64,000 bases of DNA from Atopsyche davidsoni (Eukaryota > Arthropoda > Insecta > Trichoptera > Hydrobiosidae), in assembly GCA_022113835.1 (NCBI GenBank), contig JAILWY010000004.1, forward strand, positions 3,475,501 to 3,539,500, given 5' to 3'. The notes below the pieces were generated by a model that made no database searches, was not told the origin of the DNA, and saw nothing but the letters and a program-made list of their open reading frames with translations. Numbering within the stretch: position 1 is the first letter of the stretch; each line of letters opens with the position of its first letter. The position numbers were made by a program, and so were the translations under genes. Below, one piece after another: positions 54,584 to 64,000 of the stretch.

Positions 54584-57382
54584 ATGGCGTCCCCCAAAGA
54601 CCTCAAAGTAATCTCATGGAACGCAAACGGCATCCGGACGCGCATACCGGAGCTCCTGGAGCTGGCGGACAGGGTGAGTGCCCACGTTATTATTATCACC
54701 GAGACCCGTCTAACTCCCACCACCTCCCTGTACACACCCGGCTATCGCTGCTACCGAAGGGACCGCCCGACAGTAGCCACGACCAAAGGCAAGCGACGCC
54801 GCCTGGCCTCCGGAGGCGTTGCCATCCTCATTCGCGAGCTCATCAAGCATGACGAATTTTACCTCCCACAGACTTCTGACGAACTGGAGGCGATAGCCAT
54901 TCGTCTTAAACTTAACGGAAACATGCACACCCTAGTTTCGGCCTACTGCCCCAAACAATCCCACAACCTCCAAAAAGATCTCGCCACCGTCATGAGAGCC
55001 GGCAACCACGTCGTGGCTATCGGGGACTTCAATGGCAGACACCCCAGGCTCCACACGCCTGGGTCAAATTTAAATGGCAGAACCCTAATCGAACTAGAGT
55101 CCAGCCAACTATTCGAAATCCACACACCCGACTACCCTACTGTACACAAACGATCCCCATCCTTCCTCGACGTTGTCCTTGCAAAGGATGCCGACACCGT
55201 GTCCGGCCTCAAAACGCTCCATGAGCTCTCCTCGGATCACCTCCCAGTGCTTTTCACGCTCGGAGGCGAGACGGAGAAAGAGATCAGGACGCCGAGACCC
55301 GACATAAGACGGGCTGACTGGCCCAAGTACAAGTCTCATCTAAACTCCAACATCTCTCTGAGCTCCGCCACACTCGCATCGACTGAGGCTATCGAAGACT
55401 CAGTCACCTATCTCACAGGACTCATAAACGAGGCTAAAAACCTCGCCATCCCACCCGAGCCCCCGCCACAAAAACACCAATTCGAGCTCCCCGAAAGTGT
55501 CATCGACATGATCAAAGAACGCAACATACTGCGACGCGAATGGCAAAAAACTCGCGACAGATCCACCAAATCCATGGTGAAATCCCTCTCCAACTACATC
55601 GCCCGCGAAGCCAAAATCGAGGCGGCCTGTGCCTGGCAGAGAAAACTAGCCTCGCTAGAATTCACTGACGGTACCCTGTGGCGTATGGCGAAGGCCCTAC
55701 GCTGCAAACGCAGTCAGGTCCCCCCCCTGAGGCACGCGGGTGACATAGTCTACTCCACAACAGACAAGTCCAACGCCCTTGCTGACGGCTTCGAGAAATC
55801 GCACTCCCTCACCCTAGACATGCGCGACGAACACACCGAGGCTCTCGTACGAGACTCACTGACAGCCATCGCTGCCGGCGATCGTCCGACCCAAAGCGTG
55901 ACCCTCGTGCGCCCAGCCGAACTGGCGCGCATAATTTCCAAGCTCCCTCTCCGCAAGGCCCCAGGACCCGACGACATCTCAAACACCCTACTCAGGCACC
56001 TACCGAAAAAGGCTATAGTCATGCTGACCAAAATTTTCAACGCCTGCCTTCTGCAAGGCTACTTTCCCACACAGTGGAAATGTCCCAACGTGATCCCCAT
56101 TCACAAGCCCGGAAAGGACAAAGTCCTTCCGGTGAGCTACAGGCCAATAAGTCTCCTTTGCGGCCTAAGCAAAATACTCGAGAGAATAATTCTCAAGAGA
56201 TACCTTCCCTTCAACCAGAAGGCCATCCAGGACCAACAGTTCGGCTTCAGGGCAGACCACTCGACCTCTAAGCAGCTCATCCGACTGACAGACCACGTGA
56301 CGAAAGGCTTCAACATGCACAAGAAGACCGGCATGGTCTTCATGGACATAGAGAAAGCCTTCGACACGGTCTGGCACGACGGTCTGCTGCACAAGTTGTT
56401 CGTGTCGGGAGTCCCTCTCTACATTATTGATGTTCTCGCATCTTTCCTGAGTGACAGACAATTTGCCGTCTCACTCCCGGGAGCCTCCTCCAGCCGGAGA
56501 CCGGTCCCGGCGGGGGTCCCCCAGGGCTCAGTCCTAGCCCCACTCCTATTTTCCCACTTCATCAGCGACCTGCCCACGCCCAAGGGATGCGATCTAGCGC
56601 TCTACGCAGATGACACTGCCTGCTACTCCACCTCAAATCGCACTGACACCATTGTCAAAAGACTCCAGAACGGACTCGACTCAATCAGTGCCTTCTACCA
56701 AAAATGGAGGATCAAAGTCAACCAGGGGAAGACTGAGGCAATCATCTTCACCTGGAAACATCCTGGTAACGATCGCACCGACCCCCTACGAGCTGACGGC
56801 AAGCCGATCCAATGGAGCAAAAAGGTGAAATACCTCGGAGTCCATCTGGATCAGAGCCTCGCATGGCATCCCCACGTCGCAGCCGCCCGAATAAAAGGCC
56901 ACACAGGTAAAAATAGCCTCTACCCACTGCTGTGCGCTAGAAGCCCCCTCCCCCTCGAGTCCAAGCTCAGGCTCTACACCTCCATTATCAGGCCTTACAT
57001 GATGTACGCCGAATCTGTCTGGTCAAACGCCAGCCAACACCTCATCGCGAGTATCCAAGCCGCCCAAAACTCCTGCCTACGCCTCATCCTAGGTGCCTAC
57101 TACCGTACATCGACAACCACCCTCTGTGCCCAGACCAAAATCCCACCGATTGCAACTCAGACGCTTCACGTCACCGAAAGACTATACCAGTCCATAAGAA
57201 AATCAAAAAACCCCCTCCTCAAAGGGATCGGAGACGATACCCCAGACTCACTGCCTTTCCACTACAGACACAAATTCCCCCACCACATCCTACTCGGTGA
57301 AAATATAACAGTCTCCGACGGCTCCAGGGGCACCCTATACAAGAAGGAGCGCCAAGTTCCCAAAAAACCTACCCAGGAGTGA
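54584..57382 (+). CDS. Jockey-like ORF2 (APE endonuclease + reverse transcriptase)
   Basis: 932 aa. The APE-type endonuclease fills residues about 1-225: S-W-N-A-N-G near residue 11, I-T-E-T-R with E40, G-D-F-N-G-R-H with D148 and N150, and S-D-H at 217-219, i.e. all catalytic motifs present. The reverse transcriptase spans about 440-760: P-G-P-D-D at 460, Y-R-P-I-S-L, Q-F-G-F-R, F-M-D-I-E-K-A-F-D with D588, P-Q-G-S-V-L-A-P and Y-A-D-D at 674-677, then V-K-Y-L-G-V. A C-terminal region follows (R-P-Y-M-M-Y-A-E-S-V-W; typical for the clade), without a recognisable RNase H or CCHC knuckle. Target-primed reverse transcription at a nick is the expected mechanism. ORF2 starts one base after the ORF1 stop in a different frame (TGA-A-ATG), so translation by termination-reinitiation is likely. 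Length matches the clade. No stop or frameshift. Confidence 0.92.
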   Translation: MASPKDLKVISWNANGIRTRIPELLELADRVSAHVIIITETRLTPTTSLYTPGYRCYRRDRPTVATTKGKRRRLASGGVAILIRELIKHDEFYLPQTSDELEAIAIRLKLNGNMHTLVSAYCPKQSHNLQKDLATVMRAGNHVVAIGDFNGRHPRLHTPGSNLNGRTLIELESSQLFEIHTPDYPTVHKRSPSFLDVVLAKDADTVSGLKTLHELSSDHLPVLFTLGGETEKEIRTPRPDIRRADWPKYKSHLNSNISLSSATLASTEAIEDSVTYLTGLINEAKNLAIPPEPPPQKHQFELPESVIDMIKERNILRREWQKTRDRSTKSMVKSLSNYIAREAKIEAACAWQRKLASLEFTDGTLWRMAKALRCKRSQVPPLRHAGDIVYSTTDKSNALADGFEKSHSLTLDMRDEHTEALVRDSLTAIAAGDRPTQSVTLVRPAELARIISKLPLRKAPGPDDISNTLLRHLPKKAIVMLTKIFNACLLQGYFPTQWKCPNVIPIHKPGKDKVLPVSYRPISLLCGLSKILERIILKRYLPFNQKAIQDQQFGFRADHSTSKQLIRLTDHVTKGFNMHKKTGMVFMDIEKAFDTVWHDGLLHKLFVSGVPLYIIDVLASFLSDRQFAVSLPGASSSRRPVPAGVPQGSVLAPLLFSHFISDLPTPKGCDLALYADDTACYSTSNRTDTIVKRLQNGLDSISAFYQKWRIKVNQGKTEAIIFTWKHPGNDRTDPLRADGKPIQWSKKVKYLGVHLDQSLAWHPHVAAARIKGHTGKNSLYPLLCARSPLPLESKLRLYTSIIRPYMMYAESVWSNASQHLIASIQAAQNSCLRLILGAYYRTSTTTLCAQTKIPPIATQTLHVTERLYQSIRKSKNPLLKGIGDDTPDSLPFHYRHKFPHHILLGENITVSDGSRGTLYKKERQVPKKPTQE

Positions 57383-57690
57383 ACTTTGCATCCTCCTGCC
57401 CTACCTGTTATTGTTATAAATTTTATTTTTGTTATATAGTTCGTAGATATTTATTACACATAAACACATGCGAATAAAGGGTTTTTTCCCACTCATTTTC
57501 CCTGCCTAACACAATATCACAACCATAGAAATTCATGTACGCTACCACCTAAGTCACACATTGAGAGCCCCGAAACCTGCGCGCAGGACGGGGATAGACA
57601 AACACCTCACCTAAACATTAGTTATAAGATCTATTGTAATAAACCTAATGAAAAATAAAAGAATTTTGAAATTTAATTTTTTTTTTTTTT
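57383..57690 (+). other. Element 3' UTR and 3' terminus
   Basis: About 300 bp of AT-richer sequence containing AATAAA-type words (near 57474 and 57638) and an inverted word CCTGCGCGCAGG. Part of it (57472-57563) recurs at 27854-27936. The end is a T run of about 14 bases joining the right target duplication, rather than the poly(A) usual for the clade. Confidence 0.75.
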
Positions 57691-57705
57691 GGTTTTGATA
57701 TCAAC
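57691..57705 (+). repeat. Target-site duplication, right copy
   Basis: GGTTTTGATATCAAC, identical to 52830-52844. The pre-insertion site would read on into GCATAAGTTTATTT. Confidence 0.9.
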
Positions 57706-58735
57706 GCATAAGTTTATTTAAGAAATTTAACCCAACAAATTATTATCCTTGTTGCTGAGTTGTTTACAGCAATTATGATTAATAGGCCAGTTCCAGGGAT
57801 ACTCTACATATCTCAGGTTTCTACCTGCGTCAGGAGCGCCCACTCGAAGAATTTTTTACCTGCGTCGCCCCAGGTAACTCTTCAACGGCCACAGTCCGTT
57901 GATTAACAGGTACAACAAAAGGCATTCTCGTTGAGTTATGGGATTTAGAGTTGTTATAATTAACCAGACTGCCTATAATACATTGTTCGAAAACAGTAAT
58001 CCAGTGATATAAGGCTTAAATAATAAATCTGTTTAAATAGAGAGTTGTTTGGATTAAATTTCACGGTTGTTTAGCCGTTTAAAATGGATTATTTTCTTGA
58101 CTGCGTGATTTGAATAATCTTGACTACAATTTGAGATTCACGAGTAAATCGTAGCTTACCACAGATCATATTTTTTTTCGGATGTTTTCATTGAATTCAG
58201 ACAGTTATTCTTTTGGTTTTCTGAGCTTAGAATATAATTTGCTAATTGGTTGTGTTTACTTTGAGTCTACGAGACAGAATACGAATAAATTATAGAAGAA
58301 TAGACAATGTGTAACTTAACTATCATTTTTACATTCATATTCTGCAAACCATAAACAAGTTCAGTAAAATCATAAAATATGAAACCGAAGAAAGTATTTA
58401 AATCGAAGGTGAAAAAATGTATAAAATATGCCATCTCGTTCATTATATATTGTTATTTCGTTATCAAAAATAAACTCATTTAGACTAGACGAAATTTTAT
58501 CGTACAAATTAATTATAGTAAAAAAAAACAAAACAGTCGTATTTACTAAAAAAAATATCAGAGATAATTTCAGACTTTAATCGACAAAGTCATAACTCAC
58601 TCGCCATAATGAGTTTTAAAAACTAAACACGCGCCGTAGTATGGCAACACCGGAGAGCAAATGGAATCCAACACGGAACCATAGACTACGAGTCCGTCAC
58701 AATAAGAGGACATTGTCTACATCTTAAAACAGCTT
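57706..58735. other. No gene recognised
   Basis: AT-rich; a patch at 57790-57915 has a repeated TACCTGCGTC word (57822 and 57858) of unknown meaning. Confidence 0.3.
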
Positions 58736-58910
58736 TGTCTCTTCCCCCGAGTGGGACACACCGATTTGATAATTATTTTAAGCAGGGGAATTCCTCCGGC
58801 CATTAGGAGGTAGTTAAGTGATTAATCTGGAGGCAGTTTTAATTAATGGGGTATTAGAGATTGGAGGGGTCTGTAAATTTAGATTCAGGAGGGACGGTAA
58901 TAGAGTGCGT
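58736..58910. promoter_or_regulatory. Candidate enhancer with homeodomain-type sites
   Basis: Moderately GC-rich island. It contains GTTAAGTG (58813; NK-2/tinman-type T-AAGTG), GATTAATC (58820; K50/bicoid-type), TTAATTAATGG (58839; Antp/paired-type) and TGATAATTA. Such dense sites in otherwise gene-poor DNA are typical of developmental enhancers, but nothing here proves function. Confidence 0.35.
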
Positions 58911-59640
58911 TTAAGATTACTTGAAACATAGATTATTTTACGCTACTGGACTTGAGGATCCCATTTGTCTAAAACGTGATACTTTAGTGATACGTTACAA
59001 ATAACAAGATTTTGTGATTTTAAAATGTTAATACGTCAACTGCTTTTCGAACAATTTTATACGTAGATAATGATAATTTATCATGAAATATTTACCCCAT
59101 ATAAATTGTTGGAGCAAATGTGCCACAATAGCCTTAGAGGTGTGAGTTTAAATGCCAATCAGAATAAAAAAAATTGACTTAAAACCAGACTTTTAACGCA
59201 GAAAGCAACATAAGTTTTCGTACTCAGGTTTTTTGCGATTTTCAGATGCAAGCTGTAGTAAATTTACAATAATACCTGCTGAAATAAAAAACGATGCTCT
59301 GAAAATTTAAATAAAAAACCAAATATTACTAACACTCGGCGGTGGTTTTGCAAGATAAATGACTAAGAAATTAGAAAGAAATCTTATTAATATGACTTTC
59401 TTAAAACAGCCGCAGTAAAAATAATTTTCTTACTTTCAGTTATGGTATGAGTAAAATTACATAAGCTAGAGATAAATTGAGTTGATAAAAAAAATATTTT
59501 TTACATATCGAGATATCTACATACAAAAATAATCCCATCAGTGAATTTAATTCTAAGAATTTGTCATTGAAGTTATGCGTGGGTGTACCGTACATAGCAT
59601 AATAAAATAAAAAATATATATGATCGATGATTTATTTTAC
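58911..59640. other. No gene recognised
   Basis: AT-rich. Confidence 0.35.
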
Positions 59641-59693
59641 CTTTCATCGTTTTGTCAACCCACCACAAGAAGATATTCTGATTGTTGTATTAC
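59641..59693 (-). other. Mini-exon-like unit ME3 (53 bp)
   Basis: Minus strand: T-rich tract ending TTTTTTGTTGCAG, 53 bases starting GTAATACAACA and ending GATGAAAG, then donor GTAAAATAAA. It is two bases shorter than ME1/ME2 and only the ends are clearly alike; a TGA interrupts the corresponding frame. It may be a more distant copy or an independent splice-like coincidence. Confidence 0.25.
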
Positions 59694-60479
59694 CTGCAAC
59701 AAAAAATATTTTTTTTTCATGAGTTTTAAATTCTATTTTTATATTAAAACTTAAGTATTCAATTTTAAATAAGACAGCATATTTCATATTACAATTATTC
59801 TTCATTTCTCACCAATACAGGTAATACGTATTCAATGTTTTAAGAAATCAACTCTCCCATGAAACGAATATAATCCTTCAATCCAGAATAGAAACTTCGG
59901 TCCGCGATAGCCGCGAAAGTGTTGGCTTAAAAAACTATTTTTGAGAAATTTTCTCGTCGTTTCACGTGTGAATAAATTACCTAAAAACATATTTTAGAAA
60001 CTATGCACGGAAAGCATTTAAGTACTAAAGTAATGAATGCAAATTGAAATACCGTCAATGTGGGTTATAAATGTTAATTTTGAAGTACAGTGAAAGAGAG
60101 ACCCACATATTAAAAAAATAACTTCAAAATTTGAATAAAAATCAACGGAAGTTATAGTTTTAGGCGCATTCTTTGGGCCAAGTAATTGGAACAAAGTAGC
60201 GATTAGCATAGCGTTGGGTCGAAGAAGCAGTAAAAGTAGCTGCTTCATTAAAAGCTGCTTCTTTTGAACTAATATAGCGACGTGAGTTTTTAAGCAAATT
60301 TACAATGAGACTACTTTGCGAAATTACACTAAAAAATTAAAGTAGATAGAGATTTTAATTTTTATAAAATTCTAATATTGTTAGGTTGCTTATAAGCCTT
60401 CAGATGATTGAGTTCTAAATTACTGCTACTTTGAAGCAGTTTAAAGTAGCTGCTAATCCGATGAAGCAGATTTCTCGAA
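59694..60479. other. No gene recognised
   Basis: AT-rich; a minus-strand frame at 60018-60248 overlaps repeated 'aagcagtaaaagtagctgctt'-like words (60227-60262) and is judged spurious. Confidence 0.3.
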
Positions 60480-60690
60480 TCGCCCCTCACTAGACAGGTA
60501 AGCGGTGGGCTAATTTCCAAAACGCACGTAAGACGGCAGGCCGCGTGGTTCATGCATTGCGTGCCGAGGCCTCCTGCTGATCGGCAGTCATTATGATCCG
60601 CCATCATCATCATCATCGTCTGCATTCCACTGATTCGCCTTTTGTTCTCTGCTGTCGTTAGGGCCGGCAGGGCCACCGGGTTCTCGCATA
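60480..60690. other. GC-richer island, possible conserved non-coding DNA
   Basis: It includes a CAT repeat (60602-60617) and mixed CpG words; open on the minus strand but not family-like. Confidence 0.25.
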
Positions 60691-61800
60691 AAAGCTAAAC
60701 AAACAAAGCCTTCATACGACCGACTGATTCGATCGCTAATACTCCGCATTCAACAAAAATTACGCATTGGCTAGGAGATTACGAACATTTTTGTTGTTGT
60801 TTATGAGCGCTTTCGACTTTCAAGAGACTATGCAGACGTTTTTGAGAAGTGAGAGTTTACAAATAATCTTAATCTCTTCACCATTTGACTGTTTAAATTA
60901 TTTTTATTTTTATTCCGTAATTAGTTGTTTTTAATGTTTAGTAATGGTTCTTTAAACGAATTATTTTCTTGTTTTTATCAAATGATTGCGATATACTCGG
61001 AAGGCGAGGGCCACCCCTGGGGGGTGCGTTTAAGATGGCGGGCTTTGTGTGGGAATATGTGCAAGGGGGCGTGATCAGTTAAAATTTGGATATTCAAAAT
61101 CAGGGCTGAGTGAATATTTGTATCGTTCAAAAGCAGGAGATTGTTATCTGAACGCTGATAAACAGGCAAAGGGTTCCTCTACAGGTGAAAACCCACCTCT
61201 TCTAGGTTATTAACCCGGCGTTTTAATGAAAGACTAGTGCTTAAAATTATTAATTATTTTTTATTAAAACGCGTATTTATTTCGATCTATTATAAAACAT
61301 AATCGCATACGTCGTTTAATAAAAAAATAATTCATTCAAATAAATTCATAAACGCTACGCTGAATATTTATTGCGTATTTGGGAATGTTGTAATTTTGCG
61401 GTGGTATTTTATATTTTAAAATTAAATAAATTATGCACTACATGCCTTCATTGCTACAAAAAATATTCAAGGTTTGTGCAGTTTTATATTAAAACAAAAA
61501 TAACAGTATCAATAACAGAAACAAGAAATCAAATAAACGTTGAATATAACCAATAATATATCTTATGAAGTAAATGGTAATTTTTTCTGATTTGATATCT
61601 GCTATTAAACATCAATAAAATGCAATGATATTACGATTTTCTGTCATGATTCTTAGTGTCAATATTATACCAGAGATTCACGAAAAATAAATTATAAGGC
61701 GGATTCTTTTTGTAAATACAATATCATAATAAAAAATACGTTATACGAAAAGCAAAAATACAACAGCATAAAAATCACTTCTCTCTCAGAAACATAAAAA
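60691..61800. other. No gene recognised; short GC patch at 61000-61075
   Basis: The patch contains AAGATGGCGGG (61032), another YY1/Pho-like word. Otherwise AT-rich. Confidence 0.3.
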
Positions 61801-62040
61801 TCAAACACACATCCCCGTTAGGCTTCGACTCCTGACGGCCACGCGTCCTTTTTTCAGGGATATTTTTATTGAAACGGAATACCCCGAGAGCAGGGCAGCC
61901 TCCCTTCCTGGAGGACACGGAAATAAGCCATATTATTTATGAGCCCGCCCCCCTCGGGGATAGCTTCAGTAATCTCGTCCTGAAATAGACCTCCGGACGT
62001 CAGTCCAGATTTCCGTGATGATGTGTCGACTGTATCAAGG
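61801..62040. other. GC-richer island, possible conserved non-coding DNA
   Basis: It contains TTATTTATGAGCCC, a posterior-Hox/caudal-type word, and inverted CCCCGAGAGCAGGG-like sequence. No coding frame of note. It may be an enhancer; no proof. Confidence 0.25.
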
Positions 62041-64000
62041 GTGTAATGACCGCTGATGTACTAAAAGAAGTATCCACATTGAGACTTTCTTGTAGGAATT
62101 CATTTCTTGGGTGTTAGGCCGCACCTGAATTCATCTACTGATCTGCCCGTAATGGAGTGATATACGAAGAATGAACCAATGTTGCGGTCGGATTTATTTA
62201 TATAAAAAAATATATCAACAGGTATCTGATTTTACTGAATATATTTTACCATGTGATAATCAACGTATATGAATAGCCGAATAGCTAGAAAACTACAATC
62301 ATCACTATTGTAATTTTCAAGCCATTTGCCATTCCGACATCTTCAAACTGTCTGAAAATTTCGTAATACACAAACATTATCACTTTAAAGTAATATTAGA
62401 AACCTAATATTGATTTTATCAAATTTTAATTCTATGTAAATACAAAATGGACGAAGACTGGAAAAATATTAAAAATACACAGAAGGGAGTATTATCGAAT
62501 TTTTTTAAGCGTTGTATGTATATGTGTAACCGCGTTTTAAAATATTTTAAGATACATAAACAATCTCTATTTTATTAAAATAAATCAATTAACGATGTTA
62601 TTGAGAATCAGTTGAACATTTTTATTAATTTTTACAAAATTATTTTATACACTAAAGCAATTCAAATAAAAGTATATCATTAAAACTAAATCGCTTAGAT
62701 ACATTCATTTAAATGTGAACTGACCTCATATATTTATATTCTTGTATATGCATTTAATATTTTTGGTATGGAGTACTGGGTGAAATTTGATTATGATTTT
62801 TATTAATATATATTTGACTGTACCGGTTTTACCAAAATGCTTGGTTGTGCATCCTCAAGCATTATATTAAAAGGATGTAGCATAAAATTTAAACACTTTG
62901 AAATAACACTAAACATTTTTTTACTAAAATATTATTCTTGAATACTCAGTTCCTTCAAAGATAAGAAAACTCAGAGACACGTTAAACCTATCGTAATCGG
63001 ATATTGACAAATTCTCTTACTTTAGTGTTTTTTTATATCTATTTTATCACTAAGATATATGCATCCTTGCTCGGCAACCATTAGGCCCAACTATTTTAGT
63101 CTAGAATGTTCCATCCAGTATTCTTTCTATCTAAAGCCAACGAACCCGCCTTAGTCTGAGCTAAGTATGCTTTGAACTACTTCGTGTGGTCGAGGGAATT
63201 TTACGGATTTTTATGTTTTTAAAACCACGATTTATAACGCATGACGCGCGACTTTTCATTCCTTGTTAAGATGTCCAAATAAATCTACACAATAAAACAT
63301 GTTAATGCTTATATGTATTATTGCAAAAAAAATATGTACAAATTGAAATTATTGCACGATTCTCTATACACACGTAGAATACGTCCAAGGATTTTTCATC
63401 GGATTCGTGACAAAGACTTTATATTTTTATTTTACAAAACCTAAGCATGCAATTTTATGCACTGATGTCAAATATACCGAATAAAATAATAAGACTACGT
63501 TCTCTTATCTTGGGGACCAAAAAGTCGAAGAAGTAAAAACCTCACGTTTACTCATATAATAAGGGTATTAATATCACGCGAAGGCAACGAATCTGTTGGT
63601 TTTAATTTGGATAATTAATCGAATGTGGTTATAGCTGTTAATTTATTTAAGCGACGAAAATGATTTTTTAACGCTTAAGCGAGCTCAAACTGTCAATATG
63701 CGTAGTAAAATGTATATAAGGAATTTTATATTGTATACACTGTGTAATCAGTTATTTAAGGTTAAAAACTATGCTTTAGTATAATCCACAAAAATGGTTA
63801 GTGTATATTTAATGTTAACTTGTGTTATATGGGAGTAGTAAAGTATTTCTTTTTTGTTTTGGAGTGAATAAAACGTATCGTTGCGAGCATCTCAGAGCTG
63901 TGATTTTGGCTGTTTCCTTCTGTTATCTCCAAATTAACGTTGCGTGTTAGGCATGCGAAAAAACAGAAGGTTTGTGTTACTGATATAATGAGATTGTTAT
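62041..64000. other. No gene recognised
   Basis: AT-rich to the window end; no repeat family member, coding frame or motif cluster was identified. Confidence 0.35.

Larger units (their letters stand above)
52845..57690 (+). mobile_element. Complete Jockey-clade non-LTR retrotransposon
   Basis: About 4.85 kb between 15-bp target duplications, with two intact ORFs in the Jockey order (Gag-like ORF1 with three CCHC knuckles; ORF2 with APE endonuclease and RT, no RNase H seen). GC content is visibly far above the AT-rich host DNA. The 3' end is unusual: AATAAA-containing sequence, then AATTTTGAAATTTAA and a T run rather than a poly(A). Intact ORFs and identical TSDs indicate a recent insertion that could still be functional. 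Clade assignment is from motif pattern, not a tree. Confidence 0.9.

Noticed and set aside
1..64000. CRISPR arrays, rRNA genes, prokaryotic operons
   Set aside because: No regularly spaced short repeats, no rRNA-like sequence, and no dense same-strand ORFs with ribosome binding sites; the window is eukaryotic.

Overview
The window looks like AT-rich nuclear DNA from an arthropod, most likely an insect. The basis is the transposon families present (a Jockey-clade non-LTR element, mariner/Tc1, piggyBac, hAT and Helitron-type remnants), scattered TTAGG-like 'aacctaacc' words, intron-like gene-poor sequence, and no sign of bacterial or organellar coding density. The species cannot be named from the sequence alone.

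The only clearly intact protein-coding unit is a complete Jockey-like retrotransposon at about 52845-57690. It has a GC-rich 5' UTR with a duplicated motif, ORF1 (494 aa, three CCHC knuckles), ORF2 (932 aa, APE endonuclease plus reverse transcriptase), a 3' UTR, and a 15-bp target-site duplication on both sides. Both ORFs are open, so the insertion looks young.

The rest is mostly intron-like or intergenic sequence carrying repeats. (1) Family F has about six fold-back copies (1.84, 19.4, 31.07, 40.8, 41.25 and 43.5 kb). Long inverted arms enclose a tRNA-Thr-like sequence, and the best copy has about 50-bp terminal inverted repeats. (2) Family T has five copies of a TTAA-flanked, piggyBac-type MITE (window start, 8.1, 15.7, 36.4 and 49.0 kb). 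(3) Family S has about ten fragments, most ending in the same short reading frame (E-M-V-A-N-L-L-stop); they look like 3' ends of another non-LTR element. (4) Single elements: a short Helitron-like element with both ends (27.27-27.60 kb), a hAT element with 8-bp TSD (37.48-38.18 kb), a mariner/Tc1 deletion derivative with TA flanks (50.90-51.46 kb), a piggyBac transposase remnant next to a TTAA terminus (33.57-33.95 kb), a hAT right end, and a 5'-truncated Jockey-like relic (3.96-4.64 kb).

Host-gene signals are weak but present. A GC-richer candidate first coding exon lies at 7781-7916 (+) with a good acceptor and a plausible donor. Three related 53-55 bp mini-exon-like units lie on the minus strand at 14.73, 32.15 and 59.64 kb, each between consensus splice sites. 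Several GC-richer islands (about 20.3, 22.2, 28.2, 30.8, 42.4, 48.5, 58.8, 60.5 and 61.9 kb) look like candidate regulatory or conserved non-coding DNA. Three of them carry recognisable motif clusters: nuclear-receptor half sites at 42.4 kb, E2F/YY1-like sites at 48.5 kb and homeodomain sites at 58.8 kb.
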